This document shows positions 13,055 to 21,702 of a stretch of DNA of 64,000 bases, piece by piece. Origin of the DNA: Hymenobacter siberiensis (GTDB lineage: Bacteria > Bacteroidota > Bacteroidia > Cytophagales > Hymenobacteraceae); contig NZ_JAHLZY020000001.1 in NCBI RefSeq assembly GCF_018967865.2, positions 1 to 64,000 of the forward strand, written 5' to 3'. The position numbers and the translations under genes are program-made. A model generated the notes under the pieces. The model saw only the letters and a program-made list of their open reading frames with translations. It made no database searches and had not been told where the DNA came from. How positions within the stretch are numbered: the stretch's first letter is position 1; every line of letters begins with the position of its first letter.

Positions 13055-14017
13055 ATGAAAAAGGCGCTACTTCTGGCACTGGCGAGCTTATTTGCCGCCG
13101 TATCTCCCGCGCTGGCTTACCCGCCCGTACCGGCAAATGTCAACTTTTCGTCGGAGCGCGGGGTACCGTTTGGGTTGGTGCTTGATGGGCGGCCCCTCAC
13201 GCGGGGCCTGGCCCGGCAGGTGCACGTCGACCAACTGATGCCCGGCCAGCACTGGGCCGATTTCAGCGTGCCCACGGCGTATGGCGGGGCCGTGCGCTTC
13301 CGCAGCCGCGTGTGGCTGGAGCCCGGCCTCGAAACCACATTTGTGCTGGTGACGCGGCCGGGCCGGCCGCTATATCTGCAGCAGGTAAATGCCGTAGCGC
13401 TATACGCGCCCGGCTATGGCGGCAACGGCTACTACAGTGGCGGTGGTGGGCACTACAACAGCCCCGCGCCCTACGGCCAGGGCTACGGCAGCAACGAACC
13501 GTACGACGACTACAACGATGGCGACAGCTACAGCTACAACACTACTCCGGCCCCCAACGGCGGCTACGGCAATAATCCCAACGCGCCCAGCAACGGCGGC
13601 TACAACACTACTCCGGCCCCCAACGGCGGCTACGGCAATAATCCCAACTTGCCTAACAACGGCGGCTACAACAACGGCCCCACGCCCGGCAACTACCCCG
13701 GCACTGCTACGAGCAGCTACCGCAGCCTGGCCCCGCAGGACGTGGATGCCTTGGTGAAAAACGTGCAGGGGCGCATTGCCGAAGCCAGCAAGCTGAGCGC
13801 GGCCAAAGAAGGCCTGGCCCAGCGCAGCCTGCGGAGCGATGACCTGAGCCGCCTGCTGCGCAGCATCAACGCCGAGGCCTGCCGCATAGATTTAGCCACG
13901 TTTGCCTACACGCACATCAGCGACCCCCAGAATTTCAACCGCGTATATGATGCCTTTGAAACGGAAAGCGGTGCCAAGGCGGTAGAGCAGGCCGTGAATA
14001 ATACTTCGCAACGCTAG
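13055..14017 (+). CDS. secreted DUF4476 protein with Gly/Asn/Pro-rich linker
   Basis: This 320-residue protein starts with a clear signal peptide, MKKALLLALASLF, cleaved near ALA-YPP. An N-terminal beta-rich part (about 25-115) is followed by a low-complexity linker rich in Gly, Asn, Tyr and Pro (about 119-225) and a C-terminal DUF4476 helical domain (about 228-318; VKNVQGRIAEASKL, NRVYDAF). The linker holds two nearly identical 17-residue units (TTPAPNGGYGNNPN) that are also repeats at DNA level (13545-13580 and 13602-13650), so its length probably varies between strains. DUF4476 has no established function; a periplasmic or surface location is inferred. Confidence 0.85.
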   Translation: MKKALLLALASLFAAVSPALAYPPVPANVNFSSERGVPFGLVLDGRPLTRGLARQVHVDQLMPGQHWADFSVPTAYGGAVRFRSRVWLEPGLETTFVLVTRPGRPLYLQQVNAVALYAPGYGGNGYYSGGGGHYNSPAPYGQGYGSNEPYDDYNDGDSYSYNTTPAPNGGYGNNPNAPSNGGYNTTPAPNGGYGNNPNLPNNGGYNNGPTPGNYPGTATSSYRSLAPQDVDALVKNVQGRIAEASKLSAAKEGLAQRSLRSDDLSRLLRSINAEACRIDLATFAYTHISDPQNFNRVYDAFETESGAKAVEQAVNNTSQR

Positions 14018-14060
14018 GAGCCGTTTCCAACGGCGCGGGCTGTCTGCAGTTACACACAAA

Positions 14061-14093
14061 AGGGCCGCTGTCATCACGACAGCGGCCCTTTTT
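14061..14093. terminator. bidirectional terminator between convergent genes
   Basis: Perfect 12-base stem AGGGCCGCTGTC/GACAGCGGCCCT with a 5-base loop, A-run before and T-run after. It lies between the convergent genes ending at 14017 (+) and 14130 (-) and can serve both. Confidence 0.9.
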
Positions 14094-14129
14094 CATTCCG
14101 ATTTTCCGCGTACCGAGCGGCACAGCTGC

Positions 14130-14603
14130 TTAGCGCAGGCGGTCGGCGCTGCGCACCAGCTGCTCGTCGCGGCGAATGAAGCGGTTGGCCAGCAGGTTGA
14201 GCAGCAGGGCCAGCGTGGGCAGGTAGAAAGCGAGCAGCACCTGGCCTTCGAGCTTGATGTTGAGTAGCTGCTCGCCCTTGGTCTGGAAGTAGAACTCGGC
14301 GCCGAGGGTGGCGGTGATGAGCAGCAGGTTGATGGAGCCCAGCATGAGCTGGCGCATGCGGGTGCGGAACTGGAAAATCTCATAGAACGCCAGCGCGGCC
14401 GAGGCAGCAGCCAGGGTGCCAATAAGCCAGACCGGGCCGATACCGGCTGGTACGGTAAGGCCATGGGCATCGAACCCAAAGGCCGTGAGGGTTAATTCCT
14501 GATGAGTGAGGCCGTCGACTTTGTGCCACAGGGGCAGCGCCAGCAGGCTGAGCATGGCCAGGGCCAGCAAGAGCAAAAACACGCTTTGGATTCTTTGTAT
14601 CAT
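14130..14603 (-). CDS. DUF4293 family membrane protein
   Basis: A 157-residue integral membrane protein beginning [17 protein letters not shown]. Four hydrophobic segments are seen (about 7-25, 50-72, 86-103, 118-140) and the C-terminus is charged and cytoplasmic-looking ([15 protein letters not shown]). Length, opening motif and topology match DUF4293, a Bacteroidota-specific family of unknown function. It is transcribed divergently from the thiolase gene. A perfect minus-strand TAAATTTG box at 14647-14654, without a clear TTG, may be its promoter. Confidence 0.85.
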   Translation of the reverse strand: MIQRIQSVFLLLLALAMLSLLALPLWHKVDGLTHQELTLTAFGFDAHGLTVPAGIGPVWLIGTLAAASAALAFYEIFQFRTRMRQLMLGSINLLLITATLGAEFYFQTKGEQLLNIKLEGQVLLAFYLPTLALLLNLLANRFIRRDEQLVRSADRLR

Positions 14604-14693
14604 CTTTGTTGTAGTGTTGAACAGGTCCGAACCAGTGCCCGGGCCGCAAATTTAATTCCATTCGGCGCTTGCGCCGCCATTATTACCTTACGA

Positions 14694-15899
14694 ATGCCAA
14701 CTGCTTATATCGTGGACGCGGTGCGTACCCCGATTGGAAAATTTGGGGGTGCGCTCAGCAGCGTTCGCCCCGACGACCTGGCCGCCCATGTGCTCCGCGA
14801 GCTCATGCGCCGCAACCCAACCGTTGATAAGGCCGCCATTGAGGACGTCATCATCGGCGCCGCCAACCAAGCCGGGGAGGACAACCGCAACGTGGCCCGC
14901 ATGGCCGCGCTGCTGGCCGGCCTGCCCGTTACGGTGCCCGGCAATACCGTGAACCGCCTGTGCGCCTCGGGCCTGCAGAGCATTATGGACGCGGCCCGCG
15001 CCATTAAGTGCGGCGAGGGCGACGTGTACTTGGCCGGCGGGGCTGAGAGCATGACCCGCGCCCCGTTTGTGATGGCCAAGTCGGAATCGGCGTTCGGACG
15101 CGAGCTCACGGCCCACGACACCACGTTGGGCTGGCGCTTCATCAACCCCCGCCTCACGCAGCTGCACTACCCCTTTGCCATGGGCCAGACGGCCGAGAAC
15201 GTGGCCAAGCAGTACAACGTGACCCGCGAGGAGCAGGATTTCTTCGCCTTCGAGAGCCAGCGCAAGTACGCCCGCGCCCTGGAGAAAGGCCGGTTCCGCA
15301 AGGAGATTGTGCCGGTGTTTATTCCGCGTCCGAAGGGCGATACGGCTCTTTTTGATGCCGATGAGCAGCCGCGCTTCTCGCCCCTCGAAAAGCTGGCCAC
15401 CCTCAAGCCCGCCTTCCAGCCCGAGGGCGGCACCGTGACGGCCGGCAATTCGGCCGGCATCAACGACGGCGCGGCGGCCGTGCTCATGGTGAGCGACGAC
15501 GCGCTGAAAAAATATAACCTGAAGCCCCTGGCGCGGGTGGTAGCCTCGGCCGTGGCCGGCGTAGACCCTTCGGTGATGGGCCTCGGGCCGATTCCGGCGA
15601 CCCAGAAGGTATTGCAGCGCGCCGGCCTCACGCTGGCCGACATCGACCTGATTGAGCTCAACGAAGCCTTTGCCGCCCAGAGCATTGCCTGCGTGCGCGA
15701 ATTGGGCATGGACATGGCCAAGGTGAACGTGAATGGCGGCAGCATTGCCATGGGCCACCCGCTGGGCAGCTCGGGCGCACGCATCACGGCCACGCTGCTG
15801 CACGAAATGCACCGCCGCGGCGAAGGCATGCGCTACGGCCTGGCCGTGATGTGCGTGGGCGTAGGCCAGGGCGCCGCCGTGATTTACGAGAAGCTGTAA
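14694..15899 (+). CDS. thiolase (acetyl-CoA acyltransferase, 3-oxoadipyl-CoA thiolase-like)
   Basis: A 401-residue thiolase beginning [19 protein letters not shown]. The catalytic residues are visible: Cys90 in [10 protein letters not shown], the ELNEAFA motif, His355 in [12 protein letters not shown] and Cys387 in CVGVGQGAA. The enzyme cleaves 3-oxoacyl-CoA with CoA, or condenses two acyl-CoA. The CVGVGQG ending and [11 protein letters not shown] segment resemble PcaF/PaaJ, which act on 3-oxoadipyl-CoA, but no aromatic-catabolism genes are adjacent, so a general fatty-acid or acetoacetyl-CoA role is equally possible. Upstream frames read into the divergent gene; the ATG at 14694 is the family start. 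Confidence 0.9.
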   Translation: MPTAYIVDAVRTPIGKFGGALSSVRPDDLAAHVLRELMRRNPTVDKAAIEDVIIGAANQAGEDNRNVARMAALLAGLPVTVPGNTVNRLCASGLQSIMDAARAIKCGEGDVYLAGGAESMTRAPFVMAKSESAFGRELTAHDTTLGWRFINPRLTQLHYPFAMGQTAENVAKQYNVTREEQDFFAFESQRKYARALEKGRFRKEIVPVFIPRPKGDTALFDADEQPRFSPLEKLATLKPAFQPEGGTVTAGNSAGINDGAAAVLMVSDDALKKYNLKPLARVVASAVAGVDPSVMGLGPIPATQKVLQRAGLTLADIDLIELNEAFAAQSIACVRELGMDMAKVNVNGGSIAMGHPLGSSGARITATLLHEMHRRGEGMRYGLAVMCVGVGQGAAVIYEKL

Positions 15900-15916
15900 C
15901 GCTGTAGAAACCCTTA

Positions 15917-16001
15917 TAGGGGCGGGGCTTGTCCCCGCCCGTTATTGCACGACCGTTTTTAGAACGGCGTACACGGCGGGCGGGGACAAGCTCCGCCCCT
16001 A
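15917..16001. repeat. GC-rich palindrome upstream of truA
   Basis: Arms of 25 bases (15917-15941 and 15977-16001) with one mismatch, core GGGGCGGGGCTTGTCCCC. There is no T-run. It fills most of the gap between the thiolase and truA. Confidence 0.88.
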
Positions 16002-16031
16002 CCCTTTTGCGCAGCCGTACTTTTACGCATC

Positions 16032-16799
16032 ATGCGCTATTTCCTGCACCTTGCCTACGACGGCACTTCCTACTGCGGCTGGCAGATTCAGCCCGGCATG
16101 CCCACCGTGCAGGCCGAAATTGACCGCTGCCTGACCCAGATACTGCGCCGGCCCACTTACTGCCTGGGCAGCGGCCGCACCGATTCGGGCGTGCACGCCA
16201 GCCACCAAGTAGCGCACTTCGATGCCGACCTGCACGAAACCCTGCCGCTCGATGTGCTGCTCTACCGCCTGCGCCGGGCCCTGCCGCCCGACATCGGCGT
16301 GCTACGCCTGCACCCCGTACCGGCCAATGCGCACGCCCGCTTCTCGGCGGAGGAGCGCAACTACGAGTACTTCGTGGTGACCCAGCCCAACCCCTTCCGG
16401 CGCGACCAGGCCCTGTACGTGGACCGCCCGCTAGACATTGCCGCCATGAATGAGGCCGCCGGCTATATGGTGGGGCAGTTCGATTTCACGTCCTTTTCGA
16501 AAGTGAAGGGCGGCGAAAACCACTACGTGTGCTACTGCACGGCCGCCGGCTGGCACCCGGCACCCGGCGGCTGGGTGTTCCGCATTCGGGCCAACCGCTT
16601 TGTGCGGGGCATGGTGCGGCTGGTGGTGGGCACCCTGCTCGACGTGGGCCGGGGCAAGCTCACGCCGCGCCAGTTTCAGGAGCTGCTGTGGGCGCAGAAG
16701 CGGGTAGATGCCGGCAGCGCCGCGCCAGCCAAAGGACTTTTCCTGAGCCGGGTGGAGTATGAGGACGGTGTGGTGCCGGCGGCGGAAATCAGCGCGTAG
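16032..16799 (+). CDS. truA: tRNA pseudouridine synthase A
   Basis: This 255-residue enzyme isomerises uridines 38-40 in the anticodon stem of tRNAs. It begins MRYFLHLAYDGTSYCGWQ, the standard TruA start. The catalytic Asp51 lies in the signature GRTDSGVHA, followed by HQVAHF. Later motifs include RNYEYFV, FTSFSK and RANRFVRGMVRLVVGTLLDV. The ATG follows a TACTTTTA box (16018-16025) by 6 bases, so the leader must be very short. Its 3' end overlaps the tail of the broken DUF5700 gene on the other strand by about 11 bases. Confidence 0.96.
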   Translation: MRYFLHLAYDGTSYCGWQIQPGMPTVQAEIDRCLTQILRRPTYCLGSGRTDSGVHASHQVAHFDADLHETLPLDVLLYRLRRALPPDIGVLRLHPVPANAHARFSAEERNYEYFVVTQPNPFRRDQALYVDRPLDIAAMNEAAGYMVGQFDFTSFSKVKGGENHYVCYCTAAGWHPAPGGWVFRIRANRFVRGMVRLVVGTLLDVGRGKLTPRQFQELLWAQKRVDAGSAAPAKGLFLSRVEYEDGVVPAAEISA

Positions 16800-17871
16800 C
16801 CGTAGCCAGGGCCGGGGGTACTTGCGGTCCAGCACTTTGAGGTAGCGCATGGCGGCTTCAGAGAAGCGCGGCAGCGGGGTTTTATCCTTCTTCGCCGCTT
16901 TCTGGTAGAAGTACACGAAGGCGAAGGGGGCGTCGGACTGCGCAATCAGCTGCTTGCCGTAGCCGTTGCGCACGATGGCCGACGACATGAAGAAGCCCGG
17001 CAGATGCCCCGGTGGAACCGTCGGACAGCCGCCGGTACCACCGGCCCGATGCCGATGCCCCGCCCCGCGCCCGCGATTGCAGGGCGGAATCCAGGCGCTG
17101 GATAAACGTGGGGGCCGGCGTGAGCCCCCAGTCGCGGATGCCGCGCGGGTCACCGGGCTGAGCCATTTTCAGGGGCTTATCAATCTGGTCGGCAATGCCT
17201 TCGTGCTGCATGCTGGCCATTATTTCCAGCAGCCCCTCATCGTCGGGGGCAATGGGGCCGAAATCGCGGCTGGACTGGAGCTGGTGGTATATTTCGTGGC
17301 CTTCCATCAGGCCGCGCTTCACCTCATTGGCATCGAGCACGGCGCGCAGGCTGTAGAATATTCCCTCTGCCTGGGAGGTAGCATCATTGCCCAGGGCCTC
17401 GTAGTAGATATTGAGGTTGGATACCCGTTTGCGGGCCGCCGGGGGCAGCTGCTGGTAGGCGTACTGGTACATCAGGTCGAGGGCAGAGGTGTTTTGGGCG
17501 AGGCTGGCCACGTAGCGGCGGCAATCGGGCTCGCGCTCCTTATAGTCGTTCACCATCAGGTAGTACCACACCTTGGCTTGCAGCTTGGCCTGGCGCAGCG
17601 AGTCGTAGCGCGGCATGTACACCACTTCGATGGCCCGGCGGTAGCGCATCAAATCGGCGGCGGAGTAGATGCCGCGCACGTAAATCTTATTGCCCGGAAT
17701 CTCCAGGAATTCCTGCTACGCCTGGTCGATGAGGGGGCGGTTTTACCGCAGCCCGTCGGTTATTTCCCAGTACCGAGTCACGGCGTCGGTGTTGATGGTT
17801 TGGGCGCGGGCGGCGAAGGCAGCCAGCAGCAAGCCCAAACAAAAGCCTATGCGGCGTAGCAACAGCAGCAT
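16789..17871 (-). pseudogene. broken DUF5700 zinc-dependent peptidase-like protein
   Basis: The reading frame starts at 17871 with a signal peptide (MLLLLRRIGFCLGLLLAA, ARAQ cleavage). It meets an in-frame TAA at 17743-17745 and a TAG at 17716-17718, with RPLIDQA between them. It then runs as good protein sequence containing the metal-binding GHEIYHQ (HExxH, 17281-17301). Around 17010-17160 the protein character moves to another frame (HLPGFFMSSAIVRNGYGK, FAFVYFYQKAAKK), and near 16820 it probably moves again, reaching the TGA at 16789. Two stops plus at least one frameshift show a pseudogene. The stops are explained by one C-to-T change (Gln) and one G-to-A change (Trp). Confidence 0.85.
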
Positions 17872-18002
17872 AAAAAGGATGGAAAGGATGTGAAGCAGGC
17901 CCTAAAGATGGGGATGCCGTTCGAAAAAGCAAACCGCCACTTACCAACCCGCCGCGAACTCCGCTCGCCACTGCTTGTTCTTACCGACCTTTGCCCCCAC
18001 TT

Positions 18003-19781
18003 ATGGACCCCACCACTTCCGCCCCCAAAACCGGCCAGGTCTTCGACTGGGCCGTGCTGCGCCGCCTGCTCGGCTACGTGCGCCCCTATCGGCGCGTCTT
18101 CATCGGCCTCATTGTGCTCACCGTAGCCACAGCCGTGCTGGGTACGCTGCGGCCCTTCCTCATTCAGCGCATGGTCGATGTGAGCATCGAGCAGGGCGAT
18201 ATGAAGAGCCTGAACTTCATGTTTATGCTGCTGCTGGTGCTGCTGGTGGCCCACGCCGGCGTGAGCTACCTACAGACGTACTACGGCGGCTGGCTGGGCC
18301 AGTACATCGTGCGCGATATCCGCACCGACCTCTATCAGCACCTGCTCAGTCTCAAGCTTAAGTTTTTTGACCAGACGCCCATTGGTGTGCTCGTAACCCG
18401 CAACATTTCCGACGTGGAAACCCTGTCCGACGTATTCAGCGAGGGTCTGGCGGCCATGGTGGGCGACATTCTGCAGCTGCTTTTCATCATGGCCTTCATG
18501 TTTTACATCGACTGGCGGCTCACGCTCATCAGCCTGTCGGTGATTCCGCCGCTGCTGTTCAGCACGTACGTGTTCAAGGAGAAAATCAAGGGCTCGTTTC
18601 AGGATGTGCGCACGGCCGTGGCCAAGCTCAACTCCTTCGTGCAGGAGCACCTCACGGGCATGAACGTGGTCCAGATTTTCAACAACGAGGAGCGCGAGTT
18701 CCGCAAGTTCGAAGCCATCAACAAGGAGCACACCGATGCCAACATCCGCTCGGTGCTCTACTACAGCATCTACTTTCCGGTGGCCGAGGTGCTGGGCGCT
18801 ATCGGAGTGGGCCTGCTGGTGTGGTACGCCGCCCAGGGCCAGATTGAGGGCTCGATTTCGAAGGGTGCCCTCATCGCCTTCATTATGTACAACGCACTGT
18901 TTTTCCGCCCCATCCGGCAGATTGCCGACCGGTTCAACACCCTGCAGCTGGGCCTGGTGAGCACCGAGCGCCTGCTCAAGCTGCTCGACAACCAGGACAT
19001 CATCGCCACCACCGGCACCTACGCCCCCGCCGAGCTGCGGGGCGATGTGGAGTTCAAGCACGTCAAATTCGCTTACAACGAGCCCGACTGGGTGCTCAAG
19101 GACATCAGCTTCCACGTCAAGCCCGGCCAGACCATTGCCTTCGTGGGAGCCACCGGCGCGGGCAAAACCAGTATTATTAACCTGCTCAGCCGCTTCTACG
19201 ATATTCAGGAAGGTAACATACTGATTGATGGCCGCGACCTGCGCGACTACGACCTGAGCCTGCTGCGCCGCCAGATTGGCGTGGTCCTCCAGGATGTGTT
19301 CCTCTTTGCCGGCAGCATCCGCGACAACATCACCCTCGGCAACCAGACCATCACCGACCAGCAAATCTGGGAAGCGGCCGACCTCGTGGGGGCCCGCCGC
19401 TTCATTGAGCGCCTGCCCAACGGCCTCGGCTATCCCGTGATGGAGCGCGGCGCCACGCTCTCGGTGGGCCAGCGCCAGCTCATCAGCTTCGTGCGGGCCA
19501 TGGTGTACCAGCCCCACATCATCGTGCTCGACGAAGCCACATCCTCCGTCGATTCCGAAACCGAGGAATTGATTCAGGAAGCCATCGAAAAGCTGATGCA
19601 GGGCCGCACCTCGCTCGTCATCGCCCACCGCCTGAGCACGATTCAGAAAGCCGATAAAATCATCGTCCTCGACAAGGGCGAAATCAAGGAAACCGGCACC
19701 CACGAAGAGCTCCTGCGCATTGAGGGCGGCTACTACGCCCAGCTCTACCGCATGCAGTACGTGGTGGCTAGCAGTGACTGA
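18003..19781 (+). CDS. ABC exporter half-transporter (MdlB/MsbA-type), canonical ATPase site
   Basis: A 592-residue fused exporter: six membrane segments in the first 320 residues, then an ATPase domain with Walker A GATGAGKTS (about 382), Q-loop VVLQDVFLF, signature LSVGQRQ (about 486), Walker B IIVLDEATSS with catalytic Glu511, and H-loop IAHRLST. The unusual signature (LSVGQ rather than LSGGQ) occurs in MdlB-like subunits. The second exporter at 23939-25729 has the complementary degenerate Walker B, so the two may pair. The ATG at 18003 is preferred over an upstream TTG; a GACCTTTG box (17986-17993) is only 10 bases before it. The substrate is unknown (lipid, peptide or drug). Confidence 0.92.
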   Translation: MDPTTSAPKTGQVFDWAVLRRLLGYVRPYRRVFIGLIVLTVATAVLGTLRPFLIQRMVDVSIEQGDMKSLNFMFMLLLVLLVAHAGVSYLQTYYGGWLGQYIVRDIRTDLYQHLLSLKLKFFDQTPIGVLVTRNISDVETLSDVFSEGLAAMVGDILQLLFIMAFMFYIDWRLTLISLSVIPPLLFSTYVFKEKIKGSFQDVRTAVAKLNSFVQEHLTGMNVVQIFNNEEREFRKFEAINKEHTDANIRSVLYYSIYFPVAEVLGAIGVGLLVWYAAQGQIEGSISKGALIAFIMYNALFFRPIRQIADRFNTLQLGLVSTERLLKLLDNQDIIATTGTYAPAELRGDVEFKHVKFAYNEPDWVLKDISFHVKPGQTIAFVGATGAGKTSIINLLSRFYDIQEGNILIDGRDLRDYDLSLLRRQIGVVLQDVFLFAGSIRDNITLGNQTITDQQIWEAADLVGARRFIERLPNGLGYPVMERGATLSVGQRQLISFVRAMVYQPHIIVLDEATSSVDSETEELIQEAIEKLMQGRTSLVIAHRLSTIQKADKIIVLDKGEIKETGTHEELLRIEGGYYAQLYRMQYVVASSD

Positions 19782-19850
19782 GTAAGTGAGCAGATGAGTA
19801 AGTGAGTAAAGTGGCCCGGCACCGCTTTACTTACTCATCTACTCACTTAC
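19782..19850. repeat. palindrome of GTAAGTGAG words
   Basis: Left arm 19782-19811 and right arm 19825-19850 match except for a 4-base insertion and one mismatch. More ACTCACTTAC-like units continue to 19876, directly before the next start codon. Confidence 0.85.
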
Positions 19851-19876
19851 CCATTTACCCATTTACTCACTTACTC

Positions 19877-20395
19877 ATGCGCTACCTCTTCCTCGCCATC
19901 ATCCTGCTCACGCTCATCGCGGCCAGCACCTACGCCTACCTCGGCGGCACCCGCGAGCCTAAAATCACCCTCGAAACCACCGCTGTGCCGCTGTATCTGG
20001 CCGGCCAGCCCTTCCACGGCAAGGTTACCGGCGATTCCTTCGGCAACCTGTTCCGCCAGGCCAAGGATGCCCAGATACGCCTGCACGGCGACCTCGCCAA
20101 CCTTTACCTCAACGACCCCGAAACGGCCCACGACACCATTCAGGCCTTCATCGGCCTGGCCCTGCCCGATACCACCCAAGCCCTGCCCGCCGGCTTCCGC
20201 TACCGCGTGGTGCCGGCCGGGCAGCGTATCCTAGCCGCCCGCCTCACGGGCGTGAGCTACCTGCTGGCCCCCAACAAGCTCTACCCCGCCGCTTTCGAGG
20301 CCGTGAAAAAACAGAAGCTGACGCAGCGCGGCGACTTCTACCTGGAGCGTTTCGGGGCCAACGAGGAGTCGGAAGTGTGGGTGGGCGTGAAGTAG
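19877..20395 (+). CDS. membrane-anchored GyrI-like effector-binding protein
   Basis: A 172-residue protein with one N-terminal membrane anchor (MRYLFLAIILLTLIAA, residues 1-17). Its soluble domain has a second half (FRYRVVPAGQRILAARLTG through YLERFGANEESEVWVGV) that looks like the GyrI/SRPBCC-related effector-binding fold. Such domains bind small hydrophobic ligands; here no DNA-binding part is present. The start is set where the membrane anchor begins, 2 bases after a repeat; an upstream in-frame start would add repeat-encoded residues. Function is inferred from fold resemblance only. Confidence 0.65.
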   Translation: MRYLFLAIILLTLIAASTYAYLGGTREPKITLETTAVPLYLAGQPFHGKVTGDSFGNLFRQAKDAQIRLHGDLANLYLNDPETAHDTIQAFIGLALPDTTQALPAGFRYRVVPAGQRILAARLTGVSYLLAPNKLYPAAFEAVKKQKLTQRGDFYLERFGANEESEVWVGVK

Positions 20396-20421
20396 CAGCA
20401 GGCATCGGCACCACGGGCCAC

Positions 20422-20458
20422 AAAAAAGCCTTCCGGCCAATGGGCCGGAAGGCTTTTT
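20422..20458. terminator. bidirectional terminator
   Basis: Perfect arms AAAAAGCCTTCCGGCC against GGCCGGAAGGCTTTTT with a 4-base loop, between two convergent genes. Confidence 0.9.
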
Positions 20459-20478
20459 GCTGTTGCAAACACCTCCGT

Positions 20479-21141
20479 TTAGCGGCCGAAGTAGTAAGTG
20501 CCACCGAACTGCAGCTGGCTCAGGCCGAAACTCGCGCCAAAATCGGTGGTAACTGGCTCCCCGCTAGTAGGTGTTTCCTTTAGCCGGCTGTAGGCCAAGC
20601 TGCCTACGGTGGCACTAATACCCAGCTTCGGAACAGGGAAGTAAATAGTGCCCGGCGTCAGACTGGCATAATACCCCTTCTGCTTTGTTTCACCAGAATT
20701 CATGTTTCCAGCCGGCCCATAAATGTAGGTGGTGCGATTGTACTGATAGCCGCCTCCGAGGGTACCTACCAGCCCAAACTGGTCAGTCAGCATTTTGCAG
20801 TACTGCACATAGGCACCGCTCCGGAAAGTTGTATTAGGGGCAAGGTCCGAGAGATTATTCGAAAAGGTGCTGTTATAAGTGTTTTTAGTGGCCGTATAGC
20901 CCAGGCTCAGGCCCACAGCCAGATTGTCGGCCACGAAATAGCCCACCGAGGGCGCAATCTGGAATTGGCTATTCACCGATTCGCTGCTTAAGTTGGAGCC
21001 CGTCACCTAAGCATTGGTGGTATGCCGGTAGTATCCCACGCTGCCCCCGAGCGACACGGTGCCAGCCGGAATAGCAGTTTGGGCGTGCGCTGCCGTGGCG
21101 GTGCCACCCAGCAAGGCAAGCAGTAGAAGGTTGTTTTTCAT
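20479..21141 (-). pseudogene. outer-membrane beta-barrel protein interrupted by one in-frame TAG
   Basis: The frame opens at 21141 with a signal peptide (MKNNLLLLALLGGTATAA, AHA-QT). It runs 44 residues to VGYYRHTTNA, hits TAG at 21007-21009, and continues in the same frame for 174 more residues to the natural C-terminus FGGTYYFGR. The continuation has the alternating aromatic strands of a small barrel (VGYFVADNLAVGLSLGY, YYASLTPGTIYFPV). Without the stop it would be a normal porin-like protein of about 219 residues. A single C-to-T change (CAG to TAG) explains it. Whether it is a real mutation, suppressed, or a read error cannot be told here; a GTG at 21004-21006 would give only an unexported fragment. 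Confidence 0.85.
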
Positions 21142-21227
21142 GGAAAAGAAGGAGGAAAAAGTGGGGATAAAATGATGGAAAGCGCCGAAACGCGCTTAAG
21201 CTGCATTCCGGTATGTATATGAGCAAA

Positions 21228-21261
21228 AAAAGGCCCTCTCCAGCAATGGAGAGGGCCTTTT
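21228..21261 (-). terminator. terminator after tRNA-Pro(CGG)
   Basis: Perfect 15-base stem AAAGGCCCTCTCCA.../TGGAGAGGGCCTTT with a 4-base loop and an A-run that reads as T on the minus strand, 11 bases past the tRNA 3' end. Confidence 0.88.
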
Positions 21262-21271
21262 CATTCTCGGG

Positions 21272-21345
21272 TCGGGGTGGCAGGATTCGAACCTACGGCC
21301 TCGTCGTCCCGAACGACGCGCGCTACCGGGCTGCGCTACACCCCG
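21272..21345 (-). tRNA. tRNA-Pro (CGG)
   Basis: A 74-base cloverleaf on the minus strand: acceptor CGGGGTG/CACCCCG, D-arm TAGCGCAGCCCGGTAGCGC, anticodon loop TTCGGGA giving CGG, and T-arm TAGGTTCGAATCCTG. It lies about 106 bases downstream of a second tRNA-Pro, with a hairpin between. Confidence 0.95.
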
Positions 21346-21395
21346 AAAGCAGGCCGATGGGGCGGCCTGTTTCTATTTCCAATATTAAGCGGCCG

Positions 21396-21430
21396 AAAAA
21401 AGCCTCCGAACCCGAGAGTTCGAAGGCTTT
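21396..21430 (-). terminator. terminator between the two tRNA-Pro genes
   Basis: Hairpin AAAGCCTCCGAAC against GTTCGAAGGCTTT with one mismatch and an A-run that reads as T6 on the minus strand. It may partly separate expression of the two tRNAs. Confidence 0.75.
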
Positions 21431-21451
21431 ATAAGAGCGGCTGCTCTTCCG

Positions 21452-21525
21452 TCGGAGTGGCAGGATTCGAACCTACGACCTCCAGCACCCCATGCTGGCG
21501 CGATACCAGGCTACGCTACACCCCG
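21452..21525 (-). tRNA. tRNA-Pro (GGG)
   Basis: A 74-base cloverleaf on the minus strand: acceptor CGGGGTG/CACTCCG (one G-T pair), anticodon loop ATGGGGT giving GGG, and T-arm TAGGTTCGAATCCTG. Its promoter is 21542-21573. Confidence 0.95.
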
Positions 21526-21541
21526 TTTGGTATTGGAGCGA

Positions 21542-21573
21542 CAAAGGTAAGATTATTTTTGATTCATGTGCAA
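21542..21573 (-). promoter_or_regulatory. tRNA-Pro promoter
   Basis: Minus-strand TACCTTTG (21542-21549) with TTG (21571-21573) after a 21-base spacer, 17 bases upstream of tRNA-Pro(GGG). Confidence 0.72.
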
Positions 21574-21702
21574 GCTCTGCGAAAATAAAGTTTTGCCCAC
21601 AGTGGCCTGTAGCCGGTTTTTGGAGCGGTTTTGGCCCAAGCGGTTTCATAATTGCTTAGCTTTACGCAAGCCAATTTACCCCATCTTGTTCTTATCCTAC
21701 TT

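Noticed and set aside
14694..15899. Naming the thiolase pcaF
   Set aside because: Motifs resemble PcaF/PaaJ, but no neighbouring aromatic-acid genes support that substrate.
18270..19703. Minus-strand frame of 477 codons
   Set aside because: It is exactly antisense to the well-supported ABC exporter; its His/Gly/Val-rich text is typical of the reverse of GC-rich codons.
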